A DNA stretch of 15,978 bases from an uncultured Corynebacterium sp. (GTDB lineage Bacteria > Actinomycetota > Actinomycetes > Mycobacteriales > Mycobacteriaceae), in the NCBI GenBank assembly GCA_915275065.1, contig CAJZGD010000023.1, positions 1 to 15,978 of the forward strand, read 5' to 3'. Under the pieces are notes generated by a model. It had not been told where the DNA came from. It made no database searches and saw only the letters and a list, made by a program, of their open reading frames with translations. Position 1 is the stretch's first letter. Every line of letters begins with the position of its first letter. Positions 7,291-14,664 of the stretch are shown piece by piece. The translations under genes were made by a program, and so were the position numbers.

Positions 7291-8411
7291 GTGAGGGCCA
7301 CTTTCCATCCGTCGGAATCAGGTTCGTTGATGAGTGTGGCGCCACAGTGGTTGGCGCGCTCCTGCATTCCGACGCTACCACGTCCCGGCACGATTCGTCG
7401 CGGTTCGCCGGGGGTAAAAATTCCGTGGGTGGTGACCATGAGTCCGGCCTCGTCAAGGTTGATTGTGACCGGTGCCCCCGATGCGTGTTTACGCGCATTG
7501 GTGAGGGCTTCTTGGATGGTTCGGTAGGCGCATTGTTGTTCGGGGGCGGTGAGGTTGGTTCGCAGCCCCGGCCCGGTCACGCGAATGCTCATGCCGAGGT
7601 TCCGGCATTCCGTAATAAGGTCTGGGATGCGCGCAATCGTGGGTTGGGGTGTGTGGGTGGCCTCCGCCTCCGTGGGGGTGCGGAGGGTGTTGACGGTGGC
7701 ACGCACGTCGGCAAGCGCTTGGGAAATACTGGTGGAAATGCCTTCAAGCTGCTTTTCGACGGCTGTGGGGTTGCTATGCAAGATCGCCCGTGCCGCGGTG
7801 GTTTGGATGGCAATGCTGCTGAGATGGTGCGCGGTGGTGTCGTGAAGCTCGCGGGCGATGCGGGTGCGTTCCTCCGCCAGGAGGGTTTGCCGTTGTGCCG
7901 CTACAAGCCGCTGGTTATTGGAGACAATGTAGCCGATACCAACGCCGAGAGCGAAGGATGCGAGCCCGCTGAGAACCCCAATACCCCCGCGGACCAGTAG
8001 GCTGCTTGGGGTGGTATTAAAGCAGGTCCACACCAGGGTCAGCATTAGGGTGTAGACACAGGTTTGCGCTATGAGGTGCGGCACTGGTTTGGGGGCGTAG
8101 CGGATCACCGCATAGCTGAGGAACGGTATAGCCAGGTTATTGGTGTTGCTATTATGAAGCCCCTGCATGATGGCGGTGCCCATCGTCACAGCCTCGGCAA
8201 TGAGGCATATCCACAGCATGGAAATCGGTCGCGTGCGACGAAAAAATATTGTTGTTGCTTCAATGATGTAAGCCACGACCATGATAGACACCAGCACGAG
8301 TGTGGGTGCTGTCATGCTGAGCGGTGCCATATCCGGCGCGGCGTACATCAGTGCAATCTGCACAATCCCCAGGACGAAGATCGTCCCGGCGATAATCCTG
8401 TCGATAACCAT
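7278..8411 (-). CDS. NarL-type (HPK7) sensor histidine kinase
   Basis: A 377-residue membrane kinase. The N-terminal half (about 1-165) holds some five or six hydrophobic segments and little extracellular sequence, as in kinases that sense through the membrane or a partner transporter. The dimerisation and phosphotransfer helix has R-I-A-R-E-L-H-D-T-T-A-H-H-L with phospho-acceptor His190. The ATPase domain has the N-box E-A-L-T-N-A-R-K-H-A (Asn305) and a G-rich G-R-G-S-V-G-M-Q-E-R-A (about 343-352). One oddity: the strand where related kinases usually show N/D-x-G reads M-V-T-T-H-G-I-F, so the first glycine-box acid is not obvious. The gene starts one nucleotide after the permease stop codon (TAA C ATG), supporting an operon with the ABC transporter. 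Confidence 0.92.
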   Translation of the reverse strand: MVIDRIIAGTIFVLGIVQIALMYAAPDMAPLSMTAPTLVLVSIMVVAYIIEATTIFFRRTRPISMLWICLIAEAVTMGTAIMQGLHNSNTNNLAIPFLSYAVIRYAPKPVPHLIAQTCVYTLMLTLVWTCFNTTPSSLLVRGGIGVLSGLASFALGVGIGYIVSNNQRLVAAQRQTLLAEERTRIARELHDTTAHHLSSIAIQTTAARAILHSNPTAVEKQLEGISTSISQALADVRATVNTLRTPTEAEATHTPQPTIARIPDLITECRNLGMSIRVTGPGLRTNLTAPEQQCAYRTIQEALTNARKHASGAPVTINLDEAGLMVTTHGIFTPGEPRRIVPGRGSVGMQERANHCGATLINEPDSDGWKVALTWKT

Positions 8412-8412
8412 G

Positions 8413-9234
8413 TTACAGATTGTAGGTCTTTACCCGGCCGAGCCCGATGATGGTGGCCAGCCCCGCCCAGCTGACGCAGAGCAGCATTCCCACCATCGTT
8501 CCATAGGCCGCGGTATTGCTGACCCCCACCGCCGACACGATGGATTGCAGCGGCAGCCAACCGTATGCGTGCGAGTCCCAACCCAGCACGGTTCCCAGGG
8601 TGGTTACTGTTGCTTCAATAATGTAGACGATCCCCATAACGACGCCGGCGATCGGCCCGCTGTGGGTTGCAAGCGTCACCGCGGCCGAAGCAACCGCCAG
8701 CAGCGTCAGCGCAATGATTCCTCGCAGCCACACCAGCAGCATGTCGCTTGCCGACGCCGCCCAGCCGACCCCGCTCAGTGCTGTGGCGATGCTCGTCACC
8801 ACCACCGTGATGAGGCAGCTCACGGCCACGATTGCGGCCGTGACCACCGCGACCGTGCCCAGCATAGTGAGTCCCCACCGGCCGCGGCCCCGCAGCACCT
8901 TCCACATGACGGCCCCATGGCGGAAATTACCGGCAACCAGAAGAATCCCCAATACCGTGACCACCACATAGGAGAGACCAATGCCGCTCGATTGGCTGGC
9001 GGTGCCGGTCACGTCTAGGCCCTGAAGCTGAAAGTGTGGGCTGCCTGGTTGGTTGTTACCAATCACTTGTTGAATCTTGTCGCCGGTGGCCCCACCAATT
9101 TGTGGGGGGTCAACCTTCATGAGTGACCGCAATACCCAGTGCAGCACGGATCCCACCGCCGCCGCCAGCAGCATGACCGCCGCCGTGATGCGAATTGCGG
9201 ACAATTGAAATGCTGTGTAGAGTTCGGTTTTCAT
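8413..9234 (-). CDS. ABC-2-type transporter permease
   Basis: A 273-residue polytopic membrane protein with about six hydrophobic helices. The first is at about 12-35, followed by an external loop of about 60 residues; the rest are packed between 85 and 265. This is the arrangement of BcrB/ABC-2-like permeases that pair with a single soluble ATPase. The start codon shares one base with the stop codon of the ATPase gene (TAATG at 9232-9236). Export of, or resistance to, a peptide or lipid-II-targeting compound is the usual job of such cassettes with an adjacent NarL-type two-component system; here it is inferred from context only. No residue identifies a substrate. Confidence 0.85.
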   Translation of the reverse strand: MKTELYTAFQLSAIRITAAVMLLAAAVGSVLHWVLRSLMKVDPPQIGGATGDKIQQVIGNNQPGSPHFQLQGLDVTGTASQSSGIGLSYVVVTVLGILLVAGNFRHGAVMWKVLRGRGRWGLTMLGTVAVVTAAIVAVSCLITVVVTSIATALSGVGWAASASDMLLVWLRGIIALTLLAVASAAVTLATHSGPIAGVVMGIVYIIEATVTTLGTVLGWDSHAYGWLPLQSIVSAVGVSNTAAYGTMVGMLLCVSWAGLATIIGLGRVKTYNL

Positions 9235-9890
9235 TATTGTGCTTCTCCCATGGTGTCGAAGTAGTGATTTTCTAAGTCGTCTGTTGTTGGTCCCTGGAAA
9301 ATTGTTTGGCCGGTCCGAATCATGGTGACCTTATTGGACATTGCGGCGGCCTCCGCCAAATGGTGTGTGGATACCACGACCGCGTGCCCTCGCTGCGCAT
9401 AGTTCTTCAGGAATGTGGTGAGCCATCGGATTCCCTCCGGGTCGAGTCCGTTCGCAGGCTCGTCGAGAAGCAAAAGTTCGGGTTCCCCAATGAGCGCCGC
9501 GGCCAGCGCGATCCGCCGCTTCATGCCCAGGGAATAGTGCTTGATTTTCTGGTCCGCCGCGTATTCTATCTGCGTGAGCTGCAGCATTTCGGTGACCTGT
9601 TTTGCGCCGAGATTGTGGGAGAGCGCCACGCTGTGCACGTGCTGCCGACCGGTGAGCCCGGGCAACAGCCCACCCTCGTCCAATAAAATCCCCACGTCAC
9701 GGGTCAATTCCACGCTGCCGGAACGCTTCACCAAACCGAGTACCGCCTTGAGTAGCGTTGTCTTGCCCGCTCCATTGGGGCCGAGCAGCGCCACCACGTC
9801 GCCCGAGTCCGCCTGAATCTGCGCGTTGCGCAGCACGGTCCGGCCCGCGAACGAGACCGTTACATCCTGTGCTTTCAATACCGTTGTCAT
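9234..9890 (-). CDS. ABC transporter ATP-binding protein (BcrA-like)
   Basis: A 218-residue ATPase with all catalytic elements: Walker A G-P-N-G-A-G-K-T (37-44), signature Y-S-L-G-M-K-R-R (119-126), Walker B L-L-L-L-D-E-P (139-145) with the D-loop N-G-L-D, and the switch His in S-T-H-H. The L-D-E-G-G-L-L-P-G-L-T-G-R segment around 70-82 resembles the Q-loop region of BcrA/CcmA-type exporters. It energises the adjacent permease. It is the first gene of a four-gene minus-strand operon (ATPase, permease, kinase, regulator), so the operon promoter should lie in 9891-10160. GGGAG about 9 nt upstream supports the ATG. Confidence 0.93.
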   Translation of the reverse strand: MTTVLKAQDVTVSFAGRTVLRNAQIQADSGDVVALLGPNGAGKTTLLKAVLGLVKRSGSVELTRDVGILLDEGGLLPGLTGRQHVHSVALSHNLGAKQVTEMLQLTQIEYAADQKIKHYSLGMKRRIALAAALIGEPELLLLDEPANGLDPEGIRWLTTFLKNYAQRGHAVVVSTHHLAEAAAMSNKVTMIRTGQTIFQGPTTDDLENHYFDTMGEAQ

Positions 9891-9960
9891 GCTTTCATTC
9901 TCCCGCTCTCGAATGGAAAAAACATCGGCTGAACAGGCGAAATCTACATCTCCGCCATTT

Positions 9961-10090
9961 GGGGGAGGTGTTAGGGTTTTCTGTTACGACGGGGGTAGGT
10001 TGCCGGTTATTGGTGTGGTTTTCCTGGTGGCAGCGCACCATAGCCAAAACCTCCCCCGCCCATAGATTTATGGGCAGACAGATGGGGGAG
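9961..10090. promoter_or_regulatory. Structured divergent intergenic region with competing inverted repeats
   Basis: Between the divergent ABC and cutinase genes lies a nested dyad. CTCCCCC (10051-10057) and GGGGGAG (10084-10090) enclose a perfect 7-bp hairpin GCCCATA (10058-10064) / TATGGGC (10069-10075) with loop GATT. A second GGGGGAGG at 9961-9968 can also pair with CCTCCCCC at 10050-10057, so two mutually exclusive long-range pairings are possible. It is not followed by a T run and so is not a standard terminator. It may be an operator for the divergent promoters or a leader structure; function is unproven. A small GCGG/CCGC hairpin also precedes the cutinase RBS. Confidence 0.4.
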
Positions 10091-10161
10091 AGCGGACTAA
10101 TCTTAAAGCTAAAAATGCTGGTTATTACGCGGTTTTCCGCAAGCAAAACGAGGTTCATGTC

Positions 10162-11325
10162 ATGCGCAATATATGTCGGATAGTTCTGGCCATAACGACA
10201 GCGGGAATGCTGGCCGTCGCATCTCCCAGTGCGTTATCGCAGCCTATGCCACCGGCCAGCGCTCCGTGCGCCGACCTCGATGTTATTTTTGCCCGCGGCT
10301 CCGGCGGGAAGCTCAACAGCGTCGAAAGCCTGCGGCTCCAAGCCCAGGTTGCGGCGGGCGCCAAGGCGGCGGGCATCACCACGAACTTTTACGAGCTCGG
10401 TTCCCGACCCGACCAACAGTACGCCTACCCTGCGGTTTCCGTGAACGATGAGAAGGGCGCGTTGACCGCGCTCGGGGCCAAAGTCAGCGGTGGTCAGGCG
10501 TTCGAATACGGCAGGAGCGTGCGCATCGGGGTGGCGGACGCGGTGCACTACATTGCCCAGCGCGTCGAAAAGTGCAAGGATGCGCGATTCTTCATAAGCG
10601 GGGTGTCGCAGGGCGCGCAGGTCATTGGGGAGGCCTATCGGGAACTGCCGGATAACCTGCGGGAACGAGTGATTTTTAATGCGCTCTTCGGCGACCCCAA
10701 GCTGTATTTGCCGGAGGGGCAGCCCGAGCTGACGGCGGCGGGCATCACCTATCCGCGGTACGAGCGTGGCGAGCGGTCCGAGTGGCGGCGTGGGGTTCCC
10801 GACCCGTCGACGTTTGTCGGCTCGCTGGGCGCCCGCATCCCCTATCTGCCCGAGGGGTGGACGCACACAACCGGATTGTGGTGCAACGATAATGATTTTG
10901 TGTGCGGGTCCGACCTGAACCCCCTCGTCGACAGCGGTCATCACCAATACGATGTCGAGGATGGCCCCATTGACCAGGCAGTTCGTGAGGCCCTGGATCG
11001 GTACGCTCACCGCCTTGCCGTGCCCCCGCTTGTCGACGCTCGAACCACGGGCAGGGAGCCCGCCGCTGCCACCCAATCACCCGCCCTGTCCGTGGCAGTC
11101 AACCCCACCCCCGGCGGTACCCTGCTGTCTTGGGATGCCGCCACCAATCCCTCCGGCGGATGGGTTGTGCAGGTTGATGGCGTTTATCTCGGCAAAACCC
11201 AGCCCGGGGCCCGGTCGATCACCATCACCGACTTTGTGCCCACCCGCAGCACCGAATTCAGCGTGGCCCCCATCAGCGCCGATAATCTCATGGGGATTGG
11301 CCGGGCCGCGTACCTCCATGAGTAA
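10162..11325 (+). CDS. Secreted cutinase-family serine esterase with C-terminal Fn3-like domain
   Basis: A 387-residue exported protein. Signal peptide about 1-26 (basic n-region, hydrophobic core, A-L-S end). The cutinase alpha/beta-hydrolase domain spans about 36-285. It has F-A-R-G-S-G, the nucleophile elbow G-V-S-Q-G (Ser149), the acid in C-N-D-N-D-F-V-C (Asp245, flanked by Cys241 and Cys248) and G-H-H-Q-Y with probable catalytic His260. A Thr/Ala/Pro linker leads to a beta-rich module (about 305-387; L-S-W-D near 322 and a closing S-V-A-P-I-S-A-D-N-L-M-G segment) resembling a fibronectin type III domain. Mycolic-acid bacteria use such enzymes on cell-wall lipids or as lipases; the exact substrate is unknown. 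The RBS GAGG lies 8 nt before the ATG. No terminator follows directly, so transcription may continue into the next gene. Confidence 0.9.
   Translation: MRNICRIVLAITTAGMLAVASPSALSQPMPPASAPCADLDVIFARGSGGKLNSVESLRLQAQVAAGAKAAGITTNFYELGSRPDQQYAYPAVSVNDEKGALTALGAKVSGGQAFEYGRSVRIGVADAVHYIAQRVEKCKDARFFISGVSQGAQVIGEAYRELPDNLRERVIFNALFGDPKLYLPEGQPELTAAGITYPRYERGERSEWRRGVPDPSTFVGSLGARIPYLPEGWTHTTGLWCNDNDFVCGSDLNPLVDSGHHQYDVEDGPIDQAVREALDRYAHRLAVPPLVDARTTGREPAAATQSPALSVAVNPTPGGTLLSWDAATNPSGGWVVQVDGVYLGKTQPGARSITITDFVPTRSTEFSVAPISADNLMGIGRAAYLHE
11254..11325 (+). repeat. Direct repeat copy 1 (intact cutinase 3' end)
   Basis: The last 24 codons of the intact cutinase gene reappear in diverged form at 14197-14265, on the other side of the 915-codon gene. 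The longest identical block is 17 nt (GCCGATAATCTCATGGG), and 17 of 22 aligned residues agree. Together the two copies bracket an AT-richer single-gene segment. Confidence 0.85.
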
Positions 11326-11442
11326 TAAGTGGTGAGGCAATGCCAGACAAGGCGGCGTCGTCAAGCGTCATTCAATAATGCATGTCCTTGCTGTGCGATA
11401 TCCTGTTGGTATTTGAAATTCATTGCGGTGAGGAGCAATCGT

Positions 11443-14190
11443 ATGTGCAAGGCAGGGGTAGATCATGTTGTACAAATACTACGGGTATGCGGATTCAGTG
11501 TTGTGCAATATGATAAAGAGCGTTCCCTGGGGACGGATTTCCTAATTTTTGTTCGTGACCACCAACATTTCGATCTTGGGGGATTTATCAAGGTCCAGGT
11601 GGGGAACTGGCCAAGTCTGATGGAGAACCCCTCCACCGATAATGGTCGTGTCGGTTGGTGGGTTCGTGATTTTACTTATCATGATGATCCTTTCCCACGG
11701 TTACTCGTGCTTTTCGACGAGAATTCCGAGGAAGCCTATTGGGTTCATGTTACGAAAAATAAGGTTCTGGTCACAGGGCAAGAGCAAAAAATATTTGTTC
11801 CCAGGGAAAATGTTATTAATAACGAGTCTGTTGGTTCTCTGGTTGAAGCTGCCTTCGGTAAGCTGCCCCAGCCAGCAGAACTGCCTGGGGTATCTGATGC
11901 GGATCGGTTGCGATATGCATTAATCGCTCCCCAGTTGATTGTTCCACACCCTCACTTACCACTGCGTACTCTTTCGTCTGCTGAGGCCATTGCGCTTTTA
12001 TCATTAGCGCAGATGCTGATGCTTAAGGGGGCCATGGAATATAAAATTACTGGTGCATTGCGCAGTCACCATGATGACCCCTCGTGGAGGTTGTATTCCG
12101 CATTATTCAAATGGATTGATAAAAGACAAGCCGCCTCTATTTTGAGTTTTCCATCGGCAAATGTGGAAGCCAATGTTGCGGCAGCGGCAGAGGTAATAAA
12201 GGCAACGGTTTTGTTTGAGGAACACTTGCCGCAGCGTGCTTGTGAGATCTTGAAGAATGCGTTGGCGGCGCGGGATGATTATAATCCTGTTGATTTGGCG
12301 TGGTTGCAAGTGCATTTAGCTCGGAACTTGATTGAAATTGGCGAATTTGATGAGGCATGGGACTTAGCATTAGAAGCATCACTGATTGGGCGGCGGGAAT
12401 ATCAAGATCCCACAGCGCGATATGTGGCTGGTGTAGCCATGGAGTTCGTGTTTCAACTGAACGATCTGACAGGGAGACAGGAAGCGGAGAACCTGTTTCG
12501 GACGATTATGAAATATTCCCCCGATTCATCGTCGTGGTTGAGAACCCAAATCTTGGCTGGTGGGCTTACGGACTTCATCGAAAAGAACTATCCGCAATGG
12601 CGCGATGCCGAAATAATTCTTGGGAAGGAATACGACAATACTATTTTAAAGGCGCATTCTACGAGTCTAATGACGGGGTTTGCCGCGGACGCCAATGCTT
12701 GGCGGCATGCTGTGGCAGCATTTGCATGCTATTGCCTGCTGTCTGCTGCCAGCACAGATGAGCTGGTATATGCTCTGAATATTCTGCGGGTAGCTGGGGC
12801 TCAAAACGAATTAGAACTTGCCACCTCCCGGTTCCTTCATTTCGGGCCTGTTGAACCACTCGCACGAATAATGAATGAATTATCGCTAGAAGATGCTACG
12901 AAAAGTTCGTTACCATGTGACTTTGCACTAGTCGGGAACTGCGTGGCACTCCTTGATACGAGCACTGTGGATAACCATGCTCTCTGGCTTCTGAACGAAC
13001 TCAAAAACCCTAGTAAAACATATGTTTTTGGAATCTCTCGGTGGTATGAGAACGAGATCATTCAAGTACTCGCAAAGATCTATGGTGCCTGTTCCTCAGA
13101 GGTAATGGCCAAGATCCAGGATTATCTCATTACGATACCTGGCATCCAAGATTTGGAGCTTGCCGCATCCTATGCGGAGCTCATCAAGTCCATCATCGCA
13201 GATGATCTCAACCAGGGGAAGGAATGGGATAGTGAGAAACTACAGAAATTGGTAGCACGTGGCAAGATTGATAATGAGTTATTAAAAGGAACGATAGAAC
13301 AGCTTCGGGCAGTTCATGATACCAATTATGACCGGCTTTTTGGAAAAATTCGGATTGGCGATCTGAATGCCTTGGCAAGTTGGCAAGACTTCGATAATTT
13401 ACCAGACGGTATTGTCCAACGAGCAGTGCTGCATTTAGCAAACCTAGTTGATCACATCATCGCAACCGCAGCTTCTGGAACACTTCCTGGATCATATTCC
13501 AGAAGCTATAGCCACCTTTCTATTTTGGTGCGCCTCAATATTTCGCACCCTCATTGTGCTCATTGGCGGCCTTGCCTCAGGATGTTTAATAATCGTGTTT
13601 CTTCAATAGATTTGGTTCCGGGGATAGAAACAATGATTGATGAGTATCAAAAAATCCCTGCAGATGTTGCACGTGATATGAGGGAACCTCTGATGAGGTT
13701 GATGGGGAAAAGTGATACGTTGAAGATCATCTATCCTGATAGGGATGCCGATGTTCGTGGTCCAGCATCGGCATTATTAGGATTGCTATTCCCCGAAGAT
13801 GTTCCAATGACTCAAGTCGCCCAGATGCTTCGGGGAGACGCAAGTTTAGTGAAGGCCGCAGTAAAGATTCTAGCCCAACGAAAAGAAAAATTATCATTAT
13901 CTTTGTTCGCTAGGTTGAGTAAACATGACAGTTTCGAGGTGCGGGAAGCAGTCGTATCCGCACTGGTCACATGGGTTCTTGAGGAAGTTCGCCAGGAAGA
14001 ATCCTTTTCCCTGCTTACAGAGATCGTTGCAGATGCCAGTGTTTGTTTGATCAGCACCATATTGTCTCTGGTGTCTCAATATCCTCGCTCTGATGCGGCT
14101 GAAAAACTACTAGGCTTAGTTGCGGAAAAAGACTATGCGGTGGTTCCCCGACAGCTAGAGATCATCAAAACAAAATGGGAAAGGCAGTGA
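11443..14190 (+). CDS. Large DUF4365-like N-terminal domain protein with TPR/HEAT-like helical repeats; function unknown
   Basis: A 915-residue cytoplasmic protein with no signal peptide or membrane helix. I chose the ATG at 11443 because AGGAG sits 7 nt upstream. The frame opens at a GTG at 11329, but those 38 codons look non-coding. Residues 1-125 resemble DUF4365, a PD-(D/E)XK-nuclease-like fold: an opening helix, L-G-T-D (Asp32), F-I-K-V-Q-V (48-53), then W-W-V and P-R-L-L-V-L-F-D ... A-Y-W-V-H-V. The usual Gln-Val-Lys active-site triad reads Gln52-Val53-Gly54, so catalysis is doubtful. Residues 180-460 are helical with a good TPR-like unit (285-312). Residues 767-900 look HEAT-like. I see no P-loop, so it is not an obvious STAND ATPase. 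The sequence is AT-richer than its neighbours and lacks the ATTGGGG word. A defence or nucleic-acid-sensing role is inference only. Confidence 0.8.
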   Translation: MCKAGVDHVVQILRVCGFSVVQYDKERSLGTDFLIFVRDHQHFDLGGFIKVQVGNWPSLMENPSTDNGRVGWWVRDFTYHDDPFPRLLVLFDENSEEAYWVHVTKNKVLVTGQEQKIFVPRENVINNESVGSLVEAAFGKLPQPAELPGVSDADRLRYALIAPQLIVPHPHLPLRTLSSAEAIALLSLAQMLMLKGAMEYKITGALRSHHDDPSWRLYSALFKWIDKRQAASILSFPSANVEANVAAAAEVIKATVLFEEHLPQRACEILKNALAARDDYNPVDLAWLQVHLARNLIEIGEFDEAWDLALEASLIGRREYQDPTARYVAGVAMEFVFQLNDLTGRQEAENLFRTIMKYSPDSSSWLRTQILAGGLTDFIEKNYPQWRDAEIILGKEYDNTILKAHSTSLMTGFAADANAWRHAVAAFACYCLLSAASTDELVYALNILRVAGAQNELELATSRFLHFGPVEPLARIMNELSLEDATKSSLPCDFALVGNCVALLDTSTVDNHALWLLNELKNPSKTYVFGISRWYENEIIQVLAKIYGACSSEVMAKIQDYLITIPGIQDLELAASYAELIKSIIADDLNQGKEWDSEKLQKLVARGKIDNELLKGTIEQLRAVHDTNYDRLFGKIRIGDLNALASWQDFDNLPDGIVQRAVLHLANLVDHIIATAASGTLPGSYSRSYSHLSILVRLNISHPHCAHWRPCLRMFNNRVSSIDLVPGIETMIDEYQKIPADVARDMREPLMRLMGKSDTLKIIYPDRDADVRGPASALLGLLFPEDVPMTQVAQMLRGDASLVKAAVKILAQRKEKLSLSLFARLSKHDSFEVREAVVSALVTWVLEEVRQEESFSLLTEIVADASVCLISTILSLVSQYPRSDAAEKLLGLVAEKDYAVVPRQLEIIKTKWERQ

Positions 14191-14196
14191 CCTCCC

Positions 14197-14265
14197 CGAT
14201 TCGCCGTGACCCCCATCAGTGCCGATAATCTCATGGGCGTGGGACGAGCAACGTACCTTCATTAG
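14197..14265 (+). pseudogene. Remnant: 3' end of a second cutinase-family gene
   Basis: Twenty-two codons and a TAG stop match the last codons of the intact cutinase (R-F-A-V-T-P-I-S-A-D-N-L-M-G-V-G-R-A-T-Y-L-H versus E-F-S-V-A-P-I-S-A-D-N-L-M-G-I-G-R-A-A-Y-L-H-E). The nucleotide differences are mostly third-position and conservative, so it evolved as a coding paralog before losing its body. It begins 6 nt after the stop codon of the 915-codon gene. No upstream coding part or start remains. Either the large gene replaced the rest of a tandem paralog, or an incoming element brought in this 3' end. Confidence 0.85.
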
Positions 14266-14285
14266 TGCAGGAAACTGTGTTCGGT

Positions 14286-14309
14286 GACCCCAGAAATGGG
14301 GTCTTTTTT
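14286..14309 (+). terminator. Intrinsic terminator after the cutinase remnant
   Basis: The stem GACCCC (14286-14291) / GGGGTC (14298-14303) with loop AGAAAT is followed by six T. It probably was the terminator of the lost cutinase paralog, and now ends transcription of the 915-codon gene and perhaps of the upstream cutinase too. Confidence 0.85.
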
Positions 14310-14664
14310 GTTGGTGTGGACAAGGTATTCGGGAAAAATATTCTAAAAATGCTGCATATCTGGGGGGATGTCCTTCCAATGTGAACATTGAGCCGGGGAC
14401 CTGTAAAAAGAGGGCTTTTCATATCAGGTAAAGCACAGCTAGTCTCAAATTATTAATAATATTCTGTCTATTTTTAAATAATGTGAGGTAAATACTGGCC
14501 TCAGTGTATTAACTAAATATAAGGATAGTGGAGTTAACAATAAGAAAATATCAAACTTATTGTTGGTAATTATTCTTATGCCGCATCTCATTCTTTGAGC
14601 GTCATCAGATGATGACTGCCTCAAGATCTGCAAATATTTTTCTCTTATCGAATGGGATTCCATT
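14310..14664. promoter_or_regulatory. AT-rich, dyad-rich leader region of the CHAP gene
   Basis: No gene is supported in this roughly 355-nt stretch. It holds a 12-nt perfect palindrome ATTATTAATAAT (14449-14460) and three dyads: TGAGG/CCTCA (14484-14503), AACAATAAG/CTTATTGTT (14536-14564, 9-bp perfect arms) and a double-arm dyad TTGAG-GTCATC / GATGAC-CTCAA (14595-14624). The last ends 40 nt before the GTG start of the CHAP gene. These could be operators or leader hairpins. I do not see a clear -35/-10 pair; the promoter should lie here because a strong terminator closes the upstream unit. Confidence 0.45.

Noticed and set aside
10234..11076. Minus-strand frame of 280 codons inside the cutinase gene
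   Set aside because: The cutinase on the plus strand has signal peptide and catalytic triad; the antisense frame has no motif.
11329..11442. GTG start that would add 38 residues to the DUF4365-like protein
   Set aside because: The added residues are Cys/Arg-rich and unlike a protein start, while AGGAG at 7 nt supports the ATG at 11443.
13700..13720. G-K-S-D in the large protein as a possible P-loop
   Set aside because: The glycine required four residues before G-K-S is missing and the context is helical, so it is not a Walker A motif.
10631..14265. Insertion sequence or integrase-driven element
   Set aside because: I found no transposase, integrase or terminal inverted repeats; only the cutinase 3'-end duplication brackets the segment.
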